The notes: generated from the letters alone by a model not told the origin. Counted from the stretch's first letter, positions 18,616 through 27,325 are shown. The stretch is DNA of 64,000 nt from Thalassobacter stenotrophicus (GCF_001458315.1 NZ_CYRX01000033.1:1-64000); one strand, 5' to 3'. Made by a program: numbers and translations.

Positions 18616-18637
18616 CCCGCGCGGAGGTCTGCGCGGG
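18616..18637 (+). promoter_or_regulatory. GC-rich hairpin before the binding-protein gene
   Basis: A perfect stem CCCGCGC/GCGCGGG with an 8-nt loop lies 18 bp before the ATG at 18656. It lacks a T run, so it is more likely an mRNA-stabilising or processing element than a terminator. Confidence 0.5.
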
Positions 18638-18655
18638 GTTAACAAGGAGCCTATT

Positions 18656-19624
18656 ATGCATTTGAGAACGATTGCCGCCGCTACATTGACCGCCGGTGCG
18701 CTCAGCACCACTGCCGCATTCGCCGATTGCGGCGAGGTTTCGATCACCGAGATGGACTGGGCCTCTGCGGCGGTGGTTACATCGGTGGCGAGCTTCTTGA
18801 TCCAACAAGGCTACGGCTGTGACGTGACCGTGGTGCCCACGACAACGGTGCCGGCCATGGCGTCCGTTGCGGAAACGGGCCAGCCTGACATTCTGACGGA
18901 ATTGTGGACCAGCTACACTGAGGTTTATGACGACCTGATCGCCGAGGGCAAATTGACCGAAATGTCCAAAGTCCTGTCGGATGGCGGCGTTGAGGCATGG
19001 TGGGTCCCCGCCTATTTGGTGGAAGAACACCCTGAACTGGCCACGCTGGAAGGCATCCGCGCGAACCCCGAACTGGTCGGTGGGATGTTCCACGACTGTG
19101 TCACGGGCTGGGGTTGCGATGTGACAAACTTCAACAATCTCAAGGCCGCAGGGCTGGTTGATGCGGGCATTGAGCGGTTCAAGCACGGCTCCGGTGAGAC
19201 CTTGGCCGCCGCATTGGCCGCCGCATATGAAGCGCGTGAGCCGTGGTTCGGCTACTACTGGGCGCCGACATCGGTGCTGGGTAAATACCCGATGGTTCAG
19301 GTCGAATTTCCGCCCTACGACGCGGAGATCCACACCTGCAACGGGCTAGAGGATTGCGCCACGCCGGGCCTTTCGGCTTATCCCCGCGCCAACGTCGTGA
19401 CCGCCGCGACCACCGCATTCGCGGAGCGGGAGCCTGCGGTTGCGGAGTTCCTGACCAAAATGTCCTTTACCAACGCTCAGATGGGCGCAGTTTTGGCCGC
19501 TCAAGAGGCCGACAGCCTGTCAAACGAAGAGGCGGCGGTGTTGTTCCTGACGACCTACCCCGAGGTTTGGTCCGCATGGCTGAACGACGAGGCAAAGGCC
19601 AAACTGGCCGCGCTGATTAAGTAA
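18656..19624 (+). CDS. Betaine/proline-type ABC transporter substrate-binding protein
   Basis: A periplasmic binding protein of the OpuAC/ProX family, 322 residues, with a signal peptide (MHLRTIAAATLTAGALSTTAAFA). The family pattern is visible: ITEMDWASAAVVTSVASFLIQQGYG, WTSYTEVYDDL, and several tryptophans and tyrosines (GVEAWWVPAYL, EPWFGYYWAPTSVLGKYPMV) able to form an aromatic cage for a quaternary amine. Betaine, choline, carnitine or DMSP-like compounds are candidate ligands. Ribosome binding site AAGGAG. First gene of a three-gene importer. Confidence 0.9.
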   Translation: MHLRTIAAATLTAGALSTTAAFADCGEVSITEMDWASAAVVTSVASFLIQQGYGCDVTVVPTTTVPAMASVAETGQPDILTELWTSYTEVYDDLIAEGKLTEMSKVLSDGGVEAWWVPAYLVEEHPELATLEGIRANPELVGGMFHDCVTGWGCDVTNFNNLKAAGLVDAGIERFKHGSGETLAAALAAAYEAREPWFGYYWAPTSVLGKYPMVQVEFPPYDAEIHTCNGLEDCATPGLSAYPRANVVTAATTAFAEREPAVAEFLTKMSFTNAQMGAVLAAQEADSLSNEEAAVLFLTTYPEVWSAWLNDEAKAKLAALIK

Positions 19625-19628
19625 GCGC

Positions 19629-20651
19629 GTGGCATACGAGGGGGTTTTTGACGCGCTGGGCCTGCGGGCCTGGTGCGATGCTGCGGGGGACAATGCGCCC
19701 CTGTCGATGGCCGATTTGTTGGCCAGCACAGGTGCGGAAAATGGGGGGGGCGGCGTGCCGTTCCCCTCGCTTGATGTGTTGCATGAGGCCTGCCCCCAGA
19801 TCGCCCAAACCCGCGATGTGACCGCCGCGCTAGAGGACGGATTTCTAGCGATGCGGCCCGAGCTAAAGCTAGTGCTGGACCCGGTGACGCAGCCCCTTTC
19901 GTGGATGCTGGATAGCGCGTTGTGGTTTTTTACGAGCGTGCCGTGGTGGGTGCTGTTGCCGGCGTTGATCTATCTGGCGTGGGCTGTGTCGCGGTCCCGT
20001 GGGGTGACGCTGTTTGTGGCGCTATCGTTCTTGGGGCTTGGGGTGATTGACCACCTTGAGGTGGCGCTTGAGACGCTCTCGATTATCTTTGTTTGTACGT
20101 CGATATCGGTGGTCTTGGGCGTGCCCATCGGCATCGCGATGTCGCGCAGCAAAGCGGTGCAGCGGGGCATTTTGCCTGTGTTGGACCTGCTGCAAACGCT
20201 GCCGACGTTTGTGTATCTGATCCCGCTGATATTCCTGTTTTCGGTCACGGAATCAAAGCTGTATGGGATTGCTATTATTCTATACGCGATTGTCCCAGTG
20301 ATCCGATTAACGGACCTTGGCATTCGTTTGGTGGACCGCGATGTGATTGAGGCGGCGGACGCCTTTGGCATGTCGCAGCGTCAAAAGCTGTGGAAAGTGC
20401 AACTGCCTCTCGCGCTGCCGAACATCATGGCAGGAGTGAACCAGACCATCATGATGAGCCTTGCGATGGTCGTCATTGCCAGCCTTGTATCCGCGCCAGG
20501 ATTGGGTGTGCTGGTCCTGCGCGGCATTCGCAATCTAGAGCTTGGCGTGGGGCTGGTGGCGGGCATCGGCATCGTGTTGTTGGCGGTCATTTTGGACCGC
20601 ACGTCCAAGGCGGCGTTGGCGCGTGTAGACCGGGCAGGAAAAGCTGAATGA
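19629..20651 (+). CDS. Betaine/proline-type ABC transporter permease
   Basis: A ProW-like membrane subunit of 340 residues. A soluble N-terminal segment of about 95 residues precedes six or seven hydrophobic helices. The coupling-helix EAA motif is EAADAFGMSQRQKLWKVQLPLALPNIMAGVNQ. The start is GTG 19629, four bases after the preceding stop. It overlaps the ATPase gene by ATGA. Confidence 0.93.
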   Translation: MAYEGVFDALGLRAWCDAAGDNAPLSMADLLASTGAENGGGGVPFPSLDVLHEACPQIAQTRDVTAALEDGFLAMRPELKLVLDPVTQPLSWMLDSALWFFTSVPWWVLLPALIYLAWAVSRSRGVTLFVALSFLGLGVIDHLEVALETLSIIFVCTSISVVLGVPIGIAMSRSKAVQRGILPVLDLLQTLPTFVYLIPLIFLFSVTESKLYGIAIILYAIVPVIRLTDLGIRLVDRDVIEAADAFGMSQRQKLWKVQLPLALPNIMAGVNQTIMMSLAMVVIASLVSAPGLGVLVLRGIRNLELGVGLVAGIGIVLLAVILDRTSKAALARVDRAGKAE

Positions 20652-21682
20652 GCATGCCGAAAATTGCCCTGCGCGGGCTGTACAAAATCTTTGGTCCCGA
20701 TGACGCGGCGATGATGGCGCATATCCGTGCGGGCATGGGAAAGACCGAGCTTTTGGAGCAGCACAAACACGTGCTTGGGTTGCAGGATATCTCGGTCGAT
20801 ATGCAGCCCGGCGAGATCACGGTTGTGATGGGCTTGTCTGGCTCGGGCAAGTCGACGCTGATCCGCCATTTGAACCGGTTGATTGAGCCGACGGCTGGCG
20901 AAATCCTGTTGGATGGTGAGGACGTGACCGCGCTGGGTCCGGATGCGCTGCGCCAATTGCGCCAAAAACGCATGTCGATGGTGTTTCAGAAGTTTGCATT
21001 GCTGCCGCATCGGACGGTTCTGCAAAACGCGGCGACCGCGTTAGAGGTGCAGGGCGTCGACCGCCCGACCCGTGAGGCGGAGGCGCAAAAGTGGCTCAAA
21101 CGCGTGGGGCTGGATGGCTATGAGGGGCGGTATCCCGCGCAGCTTTCGGGGGGGATGCAGCAGCGTGTCGGCATCGCGCGGGCGCTGACCTCAAACGCTG
21201 ATATCATGCTGATGGATGAGGCGTTTTCCGCGCTGGACCCGTTGATCCGGACGGATATGCAAAACCTGTTGCTGGAGCTTCAGGTTGAGCTGCAAAAGAC
21301 GATTGTCTTTATCACGCATGATCTGGATGAGGCCCTGAAGCTGGCGGATCATTTGGTGATTTTGAAGGACGGCGCGGTGGTCCAGCAGGGTGAGCCGCAG
21401 GGGATTCTGCTGGCCCCGGCTGATCCGTATATCGAGGATTTTGTGCGCGATATTAACCGCGCGCGGGTGCTGCGTGTTCGTTCAGTTATGGAGCCTGTGC
21501 AGGACCGCTCCTGTGCGGGTGACGTGGACCCGGACGACACGCTTGAGGCGTTGATTGCCCGCTCTGGCGGAGAGACAAGCCTATGCTACCGCGTTGTAAA
21601 AAATGGTGAAATTCTGGGTCAGATTGACATGCGGGATCTCGTGCGCGCCTTGGTGCCACGCGGGGTGACGGGGACCCATTAA
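20648..21682 (+). CDS. Betaine/proline-type ABC transporter ATP-binding protein
   Basis: A ProV-like ATPase of 344 residues: Walker A GLSGSGKST, Q-loop VFQKFALLPHRTV, signature LSGGMQQR, Walker B IMLMDEAFSALDP and switch His in FITHDLDEA. The N-terminal insert before Walker A (MAHIRAGMGKTELLEQHKHV) is typical of ProV/OpuAA. After the ATPase core a shortened C-terminal regulatory part remains, smaller than a full CBS pair. Ends 224 bp before the decarboxylase start. Confidence 0.95.
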   Translation: MSMPKIALRGLYKIFGPDDAAMMAHIRAGMGKTELLEQHKHVLGLQDISVDMQPGEITVVMGLSGSGKSTLIRHLNRLIEPTAGEILLDGEDVTALGPDALRQLRQKRMSMVFQKFALLPHRTVLQNAATALEVQGVDRPTREAEAQKWLKRVGLDGYEGRYPAQLSGGMQQRVGIARALTSNADIMLMDEAFSALDPLIRTDMQNLLLELQVELQKTIVFITHDLDEALKLADHLVILKDGAVVQQGEPQGILLAPADPYIEDFVRDINRARVLRVRSVMEPVQDRSCAGDVDPDDTLEALIARSGGETSLCYRVVKNGEILGQIDMRDLVRALVPRGVTGTH

Positions 21683-21758
21683 CCCCAAAAGTTACAGAAA
21701 ACCGCCGCCGATCACGGACCTGAATTTTTTTCTTGATCGGTTTTGAAATTGGCCCCAT

Positions 21759-21827
21759 ATGCGCGATTATAGACGCCAACGCACGCGCCTCTGGCGAGGT
21801 GGGCATAGCACCCACGCGGTTACGTAG
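21759..21827 (+). CDS. Possible arginine-rich leader peptide (22 codons)
   Basis: A short frame starts at ATG 21759 with MRDYRRQRTRLW and ends at TAG 21825. Six of its 22 residues are Arg. It lies wholly in the leader of the ornithine decarboxylase gene, and its 3' half runs through two of the hairpins. In enterobacteria an Arg-rich leader peptide (speFL) senses ornithine by ribosome stalling, but this peptide is not obviously homologous. Against it: no clear ribosome binding site, and a possible promoter (TTGAAA, 16 nt, GATTAT) whose -10 at 21765 would place the transcript start after the ATG. Confidence 0.3.
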   Translation: MRDYRRQRTRLWRGGHSTHAVT

Positions 21828-21906
21828 CGACGGTAACGTCTCTGTTTGGAAGTGAGCGGTCTGAGCCGGGGGAACCCGGAATGGCCGGGTCTGATTGGAG
21901 ATGACC
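21771..21906 (+). ncRNA. Structured leader of ornithine decarboxylase (speF-like element)
   Basis: A compact chain of pairings: outer stem AGACG/CGTCT (21771-21775 with 21837-21841) enclosing CCTC/GAGG, GTGGG/CCCAC (21799-21803 with 21811-21815) and GTTAC/GTAAC (21819-21823 with 21833-21837). Downstream, CCGGG (21866-21870) pairs with CCCGG (21875-21879) across a GGAA loop. The same CCCGG can pair instead with CCGGG (21885-21889), and GGTC (21888-21891) can pair with GACC (21903-21906), enclosing the ribosome binding site GGAG. These three are mutually exclusive. An alphaproteobacterial leader motif called speF is known upstream of this gene family; membership here is inferred from position and not confirmed by alignment. 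Confidence 0.5.
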
Positions 21907-23079
21907 ATGAACGCATACGTAGCCGACCTGTCGGGTCGTACCCCTATCCGTGCGCGCACCCGCGCCGAAACTTATATCGATACCAACAGTTTTGATCGCC
22001 CGACCCTTGTGGTGGACGTGGACGCGGTTGAGACGCAGTTTCGCGCGTTGGCGGCGGGCCTTGGGCGCGCGCATATCCATTACGCGGTCAAAGCGAACCC
22101 GCATGAAGCGATCTTGGCCCGTTTGGTTGCGCTTGGATCCGGGTTTGATGCGGCGTCACGCGGCGAGATTGCGATGTGCCTTGATGCCGGCGCGCGCCCT
22201 GACCAGATTTCCTTTGGTAACACGATCAAACGCGCCTCGGACGTGGCGTGGGCCCATGGTGTGGGCATCTCCTTGTTTGCCGCCGACGCAGAAGAAGAGC
22301 TTGAGAAAATCGCCGCCAACGCCCCGGGCGCGCGGGTGTATATTCGTGTGATCGTCGACAACCCAGAGGCTGATTGGCCCCTTTCGCGCAAGTTTGGCTG
22401 CGCAGCGGATAAGGTTTTGTCGCTGTTGGGTCATGCGCGGATGCTGGGGCTAGACCCGCATGGGCTGTCGTTTCACGTTGGTTCGCAAACGCGCGAGGCC
22501 CGCATGTGGGAGGGCACTTTGGATCAGGTGGCGGCCATTTGGCATCGTGCCTTGGGCGAAGGGTTTGCGTTGGAATTGTTGAACATTGGCGGTGGATTTC
22601 CTGCGTTTTACGGCCAAGACATTGAGGCCCCAACCGCCTATGCCGCCCGCGTGATGGAGCGTGTGACCGCTCGCTTTGGCGACGTGCCGCATATCATGGC
22701 AGAGCCGGGTCGCGGCCTTGTGGCAGAGGCCGGGGCGATTGCCGCTGAGGTGATGTTGGTGTCTCGGAAATCGGACGATGACCTGCACCGCTGGGTGTAT
22801 TTGGACATCGGCAAGTTTTCAGGGCTGGCGGAAACCATTGATGAGGCGATCCGGTATCAATTCATCACGCCCCGCGATGGGGATGAGGTGGGGGCCTGTG
22901 TTTTGGCGGGGCCGTCGTGCGACAGCGCCGATGTGTTGTATGAAAACCGCCCGATCCAATTGCCGCTATCGCTGCAGGCGGGTGATAAGGTGATTATCCG
23001 CAATTGCGGGGCCTATACCTCGACCTACAGCTCGGTTGGGTTCAACGGGTTTCCGCCGCTGGATGTGGTTGTGATCTAG
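21907..23079 (+). CDS. Ornithine/lysine decarboxylase, PLP fold type III
   Basis: Makes putrescine (or cadaverine). The 390-residue enzyme shows the PLP lysine in [13 protein letters not shown], then [25 protein letters not shown], the phosphate-binding EPGRGLV and the C-terminal catalytic [11 protein letters not shown] typical of eukaryotic-type ornithine decarboxylases. ATG 21907 is chosen because GGAG at 21897-21900 has good spacing to it; ATG 21901 is too close. Its stop overlaps that of deoD (CTAG). Ornithine is the more likely substrate, though dual ornithine/lysine enzymes occur. Confidence 0.92.
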   Translation: MNAYVADLSGRTPIRARTRAETYIDTNSFDRPTLVVDVDAVETQFRALAAGLGRAHIHYAVKANPHEAILARLVALGSGFDAASRGEIAMCLDAGARPDQISFGNTIKRASDVAWAHGVGISLFAADAEEELEKIAANAPGARVYIRVIVDNPEADWPLSRKFGCAADKVLSLLGHARMLGLDPHGLSFHVGSQTREARMWEGTLDQVAAIWHRALGEGFALELLNIGGGFPAFYGQDIEAPTAYAARVMERVTARFGDVPHIMAEPGRGLVAEAGAIAAEVMLVSRKSDDDLHRWVYLDIGKFSGLAETIDEAIRYQFITPRDGDEVGACVLAGPSCDSADVLYENRPIQLPLSLQAGDKVIIRNCGAYTSTYSSVGFNGFPPLDVVVI

Positions 23080-23780
23080 GCGAAGGCCGCCTCAAGCGCG
23101 ATTTCGACCATGTCGCCAAAGCTTGATTGGCGCTCCTGCGAGGGGAGCGCCTCATGCGTCAGGAGGTGGTCCGAGACCGTTAGGACCGAAAGCGCGCGAC
23201 ATTGGTGGCGGGCGGCAAGGATGTAAAGTTCCGCCGTCTCCATCTCAACCGCGAGAATGCCGTGGCGGGTCATCTGCTCATTCAGGTCGGGGCGTTCATC
23301 GTAGAACGTATCAGAGCTATAGATGCCACCGACGTGGACGGTGCTGTTCTTTGCCTTGGCGGCGGTGTGGGCGGCGTTCAATAGGTTGAAATCGGCGCAT
23401 GGGGCGAAGTTGAGTTCCTTGAAGATGGTCGAGGACGGGGTGGAAACCGTGCTTGCTGTCATCGCAAGGATCACGTCGCGCATGCGGACATTTTCTTGCA
23501 TCGCGCCGGTTGAGCCGATGCGGATCAGCGTTTTGGCGTCGTAGGTGGTGATCAGTTCATTGGCATAGATCGAGAGGCTGGCCATACCCATGCCAGAGCC
23601 GTGGATCGTGACGGGGTTGCCGCGCCATGTGCCGGTATAGCCCAGCATGCCGCGCACCGCGTTGACCTCTTTGGGGGCGTCGAGAAAGGTCTCGGCGGCC
23701 CATTTGGCGCGCATCGGGTCGCCGGGCATCAGAACGGTTTCGGCGATATCGCCGGGTTGGGCGGAAATATGAGGGGTCAT
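23076..23780 (-). CDS. deoD: Purine nucleoside phosphorylase, DeoD type
   Basis: Phosphorolyses purine (deoxy)nucleosides; DeoD forms hexamers and accepts adenosine. The 234 residues match the family length. Motifs are [24 protein letters not shown] (phosphate-site Gly and Arg), [36 protein letters not shown] and the ribose-binding [10 protein letters not shown]. The nucleobase Asp is seen in LTVSDHL. It lies 40 bp after fliI on the same strand and may be read through from it. This is the first of two unrelated-length PNP genes in the window. Confidence 0.96.
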   Translation of the reverse strand: MTPHISAQPGDIAETVLMPGDPMRAKWAAETFLDAPKEVNAVRGMLGYTGTWRGNPVTIHGSGMGMASLSIYANELITTYDAKTLIRIGSTGAMQENVRMRDVILAMTASTVSTPSSTIFKELNFAPCADFNLLNAAHTAAKAKNSTVHVGGIYSSDTFYDERPDLNEQMTRHGILAVEMETAELYILAARHQCRALSVLTVSDHLLTHEALPSQERQSSFGDMVEIALEAAFA

Positions 23781-23820
23781 GGCGCGTCTCCTGTTGTTGG
23801 ACCACCTCTAGCGGATTGCG

Positions 23821-25140
23821 CTAATCTGGCAAACAGGCCGCGAGGGCTTCGAAGCTTTGCTCGATGCTAAGGTGCCGCCCGTCGCCGAAAAACGCCTCCA
23901 ACTTGGGGAGAGCGGCGATCGCTTGGTCCAGTTGAGGGTCGTTGCCCCGTTCATAGAGGCCGGATTGCACCATCATTTCGGCCCGATCATAGGCGCCAAT
24001 AAGGCGGCGCGCTTGGCTGAGCAGGGCATTTTCCGGTTCGGTCGCGGCGTCGGGCAAGCACCGAGAGACGGAGCGCAGCACGTCAATCGCGGGGTATCGG
24101 CCCCGTTCTGCGATGTCGCGGTTCAGGAGGATGTGCCCATCAAGGAGCCCGCGCAGGATGTCGGCAACGGGTTCCTCCATGTCGGAGCCCGCGACAAGAA
24201 CGGACATCACCGCCGTGATCATGCCCTGGCCCTTTGCGCCCGGTCCGGCCCGTTCGCTAAGCGCGGCGAGCGCGTGGGTCAGGCTGGGGGGGAAGCCGCG
24301 CATATTGGCCTCTTCGCCGGCGGAAACGGCCACCTCGCGGTAGGCTTCGGCAAAACGGGTGAGGCTGTCAGCAAGGAAGAGGACATGCGCGCCCTGATCG
24401 CGGAAATGTTCGGCGATGGTCATCGCGGTCCAAGCCGCGCGGCGGCGCAGGTTGGGGGCCATATCAGAGGTCGCGGCAACAATAATGCTCCGCTCCATTC
24501 CTTCGGGGCCGAGGGCTTTTTGGATGAATTCCTGTAGTTCGCGCCCGCGTTCGCCGATCAGCGCGATGACCGTGACATCGGCAGGCACACGTTTCGCCAG
24601 CCGCCCCAAAAGCGTTGATTTTCCTACGCCAGAGCCTGCAAAAAGGCCGATCCGTTGCCCTTTGGCCAAGGGGAGAAAGGTGTCCATGACGCCGACCCCG
24701 GTCTGGAGCCGTTCGCCCATGATCTGACGCGCGTGCGCGGGGGGCGCGGGCGCGTGGACGGATTTTGACAGGGGGCCCATTCTGACCGTTGAGCCATCCA
24801 TCGGGACACCGAACGGGTCCAGCACGTGGCCAATCCAGCTGTTGTCCGGGGCCAAAAGCGGCGCGCCCAACAGTTTGACAGGGGTGCCAATCGCCACGCC
24901 GTCAAGCGATCCGTAGGGCATGATTGTCACGGTATCCTTGCTGAGCTGGGTGATCTCACCGTGGTGATTCTGTCCATGTTCCGCTGAAAAGCTGACCTCA
25001 TCCCCCTGACGCGCGACCTTTGACAGCCCCGCAACCACAAGGGCGTTGGCGTTGATTTCAGTGACATATCCCAAATCATACACAGGCTTCAGGCGCGCGA
25101 CTTCCTTGCGCAAGGTCGTGAAAAGCTCGGCGGTAACCAT
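23821..25140 (-). CDS. fliI: Flagellar export ATPase FliI
   Basis: The ATPase of the flagellar type III export apparatus, 439 residues. Walker A is GLFAGSGVGKSTLLG, the F1-beta-like IGERGRELQEFI follows, and Walker B is HVLFLADSLTRFAEA. The protein ends in a helical domain (RAEMMVQSGLYERGNDPQLDQAI). It is divergent from the flgB operon; the two starts are 84 bp apart and share a region with a CtrA-like box. No FliH or FliJ gene is adjacent. Confidence 0.95.
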   Translation of the reverse strand: MVTAELFTTLRKEVARLKPVYDLGYVTEINANALVVAGLSKVARQGDEVSFSAEHGQNHHGEITQLSKDTVTIMPYGSLDGVAIGTPVKLLGAPLLAPDNSWIGHVLDPFGVPMDGSTVRMGPLSKSVHAPAPPAHARQIMGERLQTGVGVMDTFLPLAKGQRIGLFAGSGVGKSTLLGRLAKRVPADVTVIALIGERGRELQEFIQKALGPEGMERSIIVAATSDMAPNLRRRAAWTAMTIAEHFRDQGAHVLFLADSLTRFAEAYREVAVSAGEEANMRGFPPSLTHALAALSERAGPGAKGQGMITAVMSVLVAGSDMEEPVADILRGLLDGHILLNRDIAERGRYPAIDVLRSVSRCLPDAATEPENALLSQARRLIGAYDRAEMMVQSGLYERGNDPQLDQAIAALPKLEAFFGDGRHLSIEQSFEALAACLPD

Positions 25141-25186
25141 AATGATGTTTTCCGTTTGTTCCTTACTCTTTCTAAAGGAATCACAG

Positions 25187-25201
25187 TTAAGGCTTGGTTG
25201 A
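25187..25201 (+). promoter_or_regulatory. Near-consensus CtrA box between fliI and flgB
   Basis: TTAA, 7 nt, TTGA matches seven of the eight defined bases of the CtrA site TTAA-N7-TTAA. It is 24 bp before the flgB ATG and 47 bp before the fliI ATG. Confidence 0.35.
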
Positions 25202-25224
25202 GATTAATCGGAGGAGAAGCCCCG

Positions 25225-25602
25225 ATGCTTGAGAAAATTGGAATACTAAATCTAGCGACTGACAAAGCCCGCCATGCAGCGGCCCGTCAGGAAGTGGCGG
25301 CACGTAATGTCGCCAACGCCGACACCCCGGGGTATCGCGCCCGGGATGTGACTGAGTTCAAGGCTGAGCTTGATCCAGGCTTTCGGGCGCGTCGCACCCA
25401 TCCTGCACATTTTGACTTTTCTGAGCCGCGTAATGAGTGGCGTGAGATCGACGCCGGTGGCGCGGCTGATCCCAATGGAAACAGCGTTTCCTTGGATGAA
25501 GAGGTGCTGCGATCCGTTCAGGCGGAGCGTGACCATAGCCGCGCTATCACCGTTTATCAGGCTTCGCTTGGCGTTTTGCGCGCCGGGCTAGGCCGTAGGT
25601 AA
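25225..25602 (+). CDS. flgB: Flagellar proximal rod protein FlgB
   Basis: A rod subunit secreted through the flagellar export gate, 125 residues. It has the rod/hook family N-terminal motif ARQEVAARNVANADTPGYRARDV and a C-terminal helix for coiled-coil assembly. ATG 25225 is chosen because CGGAGGAG lies about 9 nt upstream; the frame is open further but lacks homology. First gene of the operon flgB-flgC-fliE-fliQ-flgF-flgG-flgA-flgH-fliL. Confidence 0.93.
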   Translation: MLEKIGILNLATDKARHAAARQEVAARNVANADTPGYRARDVTEFKAELDPGFRARRTHPAHFDFSEPRNEWREIDAGGAADPNGNSVSLDEEVLRSVQAERDHSRAITVYQASLGVLRAGLGRR

Positions 25603-25614
25603 GGAGTTTAGATC

Positions 25615-26004
25615 ATGGGTTTTTCCAACACACTTGAGGTTCTTGCGAGCGGCATGAAAAGCCAGTCCCAGCGGCTGCGCCATGTCTCTGAGAATATCGC
25701 GAATGCCGATACCCCCGGCTACCGCCGCAAGATGGTGTCGTTTGAAGCGATGGTGAAGGCTGGTGAGAAGTCTGGCGCGGTTCAGTTGGGGCCTGTGCAG
25801 TTGGATCAGAGCGACCTTCCAAAGGTGCATGACCCTTCCCATCCGTTGGCGAGCGAAACGGGCCATTATGACGGGTCCAACGTCGATCTGCTGATTGAAT
25901 TGGCCGACGCCCGAGAGGCGCAACGGTCCTATGAAGCAAACCTCAAGATGTTTGAGCAGACACGCAAGATGTCGAACAAACTCAATGAGATAATGAGACA
26001 GTAA
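25615..26004 (+). CDS. flgC: Flagellar proximal rod protein FlgC
   Basis: A rod subunit of 129 residues. N-terminal SQRLRHVSENIANADTPGYRRK is the rod/hook signature. The C-terminal DLLIELADAREAQRSYEANLKMFEQTRKM is the conserved FlgC end. Ribosome binding site AAGGAG lies before the ATG, 12 bp after flgB. Confidence 0.95.
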   Translation: MGFSNTLEVLASGMKSQSQRLRHVSENIANADTPGYRRKMVSFEAMVKAGEKSGAVQLGPVQLDQSDLPKVHDPSHPLASETGHYDGSNVDLLIELADAREAQRSYEANLKMFEQTRKMSNKLNEIMRQ

Positions 26005-26018
26005 GGGGGAGATGAGAG

Positions 26019-26312
26019 ATGGATATTCGTTCTTCTTTTGCGCAGCAAGCCTATGGCGCTGGGCGGTCAATTGCGCAGCCCAAGCCCCAAGAGCAAACGC
26101 CTGCAGGATCGGACTTTGCCAAGATCGCGCAGAACTTTGCGCAGACGGTTCAGCAGGGTGAGGCGCAGGCCCAAGCGGCCATGACAACCGGGGCCGACCC
26201 GCATGCTTTGGTCACCGCTTTGGCTGAAACCAGCCTTGCGGTCGAGACGGCCGTGACCGTCCGCGACAAGGTCGTCGAAGCCTATCAAGAAATCTTGAGG
26301 ATGCCGGTATGA
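26019..26312 (+). CDS. fliE: Flagellar hook-basal body complex protein FliE
   Basis: Links the MS ring to the rod. The 97-residue protein has a Gln/Ala-rich first half and the conserved C-terminal region AQAAMTTGADPHALVTALAETSLAVETAVTVRDKVVEAYQEILRMPV, shown here only as a region (about residues 50-97). Ribosome binding site GGGGGAGA. Part of the flgBC-fliEQ cluster. Confidence 0.93.
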   Translation: MDIRSSFAQQAYGAGRSIAQPKPQEQTPAGSDFAKIAQNFAQTVQQGEAQAQAAMTTGADPHALVTALAETSLAVETAVTVRDKVVEAYQEILRMPV

Positions 26313-26324
26313 GGGGTCTGTTTC

Positions 26325-26591
26325 ATGGATGAGTTTATCTTTTACGACACAATGCGGCAGGGGCTTTGGGCGGCACTTTTGATGTCCACGCCGATCCTGA
26401 CCGTGGCCCTTGTTGTGGGTTTGATCATCGGCTTAGTCCAAGCGCTGACGTCTATTCAGGAAATGACCCTGACCTTTGTGCCAAAACTGGGGGCCATTAT
26501 GGTCGTGTTTTGGGCGACAATGGGTTTCATGAGCACGGTCCTTACGGACTTTTTCGGGGATACGATCATTCCCCTGATTGTGAGCATCTGA
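26325..26591 (+). CDS. fliQ: Flagellar export gate protein FliQ
   Basis: A small export-gate membrane protein, 88 residues with two hydrophobic helices (LWAALLMSTPILTVALVVGL and KLGAIMVVFWATMGFMSTVL) separated by the conserved ALTSIQEMTLTFVPK loop. The start is ATG 26325. Its TGA overlaps the flgF ATG by one base (TGATG). Partner genes fliP, fliR and flhAB are not in the window. Confidence 0.95.
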   Translation: MDEFIFYDTMRQGLWAALLMSTPILTVALVVGLIIGLVQALTSIQEMTLTFVPKLGAIMVVFWATMGFMSTVLTDFFGDTIIPLIVSI

Positions 26592-27310
26592 TGTCAGACG
26601 GGATTTATACCACGCTGACGCGGCAGTCCGGCCTGATGCGAGAAATGAGCATGGTGGCCAACAACATCGCCAACGCCTCGACGACGGGTTACCGCGCTGA
26701 GGGGCTGATCTTTTCGGAGCATGTGAAGGATTTGGGCGAGGGTCAGCCTTCGCTGTCCATGGCTACGGGCAACGGGCATGTCACCCGCTCGGTGCAGGGT
26801 GCGCTGAGCCAGACGAATGGCACTTATGATTTGGCCATCGAAGGGGATGGTTTTTTCCAAGTTGAGGGCCCCGAGGGCGAGATCCAACTGACCCGCGCGG
26901 GTGCGTTTTTGCCCAATGATGCCGGGGATCTTGTCACGCCCGAGGGCTTGCGGGTGTTGGATGCTGGTGGTGCCCCGATCTTTATCCCACCCGACGTGAG
27001 CGATGTGCACATCAGCAGTGATGGCACGCTTAGCGCGGATGGCCGGCTGCTGGCGCAGATCGGTTTGGTGATGCCCGAAGATATCAATTCTCTCGACCGG
27101 ACGAATGGGGTGAGCTTCACGACCGACGGCGCCCTTGGGCCGGTTGAAAATGGGCGCGTCCTGCAAGGGTTTCTTGAGGGATCAAACGTCGACGCGGTCT
27201 CTGAGATTTCTCGGATGATCCAAGTGCAACACGCCTACCAGATGGGCCAAGGCTTCATGGAGCGGGAGGACGAGCGGATGCGCTCTGTGACCCAGCTCAT
27301 TGGCCGATAG
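26591..27310 (+). CDS. flgF: Flagellar rod protein FlgF
   Basis: A proximal/distal rod protein of 239 residues. The N-terminal MVANNIANASTTGYRAEG is the rod motif, YDLAIEGDGFFQV is the conserved core of FlgF/FlgG/FlgE, and the end VQHAYQMGQGFMEREDERMRSVTQLIGR is FlgF-like. The frame is open upstream across fliQ, but ATG 26591, coupled to the fliQ stop, gives the normal N-terminus. Confidence 0.94.
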   Translation: MSDGIYTTLTRQSGLMREMSMVANNIANASTTGYRAEGLIFSEHVKDLGEGQPSLSMATGNGHVTRSVQGALSQTNGTYDLAIEGDGFFQVEGPEGEIQLTRAGAFLPNDAGDLVTPEGLRVLDAGGAPIFIPPDVSDVHISSDGTLSADGRLLAQIGLVMPEDINSLDRTNGVSFTTDGALGPVENGRVLQGFLEGSNVDAVSEISRMIQVQHAYQMGQGFMEREDERMRSVTQLIGR

Positions 27311-27325
27311 AAAAAGGAGACCAAC

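Noticed and set aside
26366-26590. Longer flgF reading frame
   Set aside because: The extra part overlaps fliQ in another frame and has no flagellar similarity.
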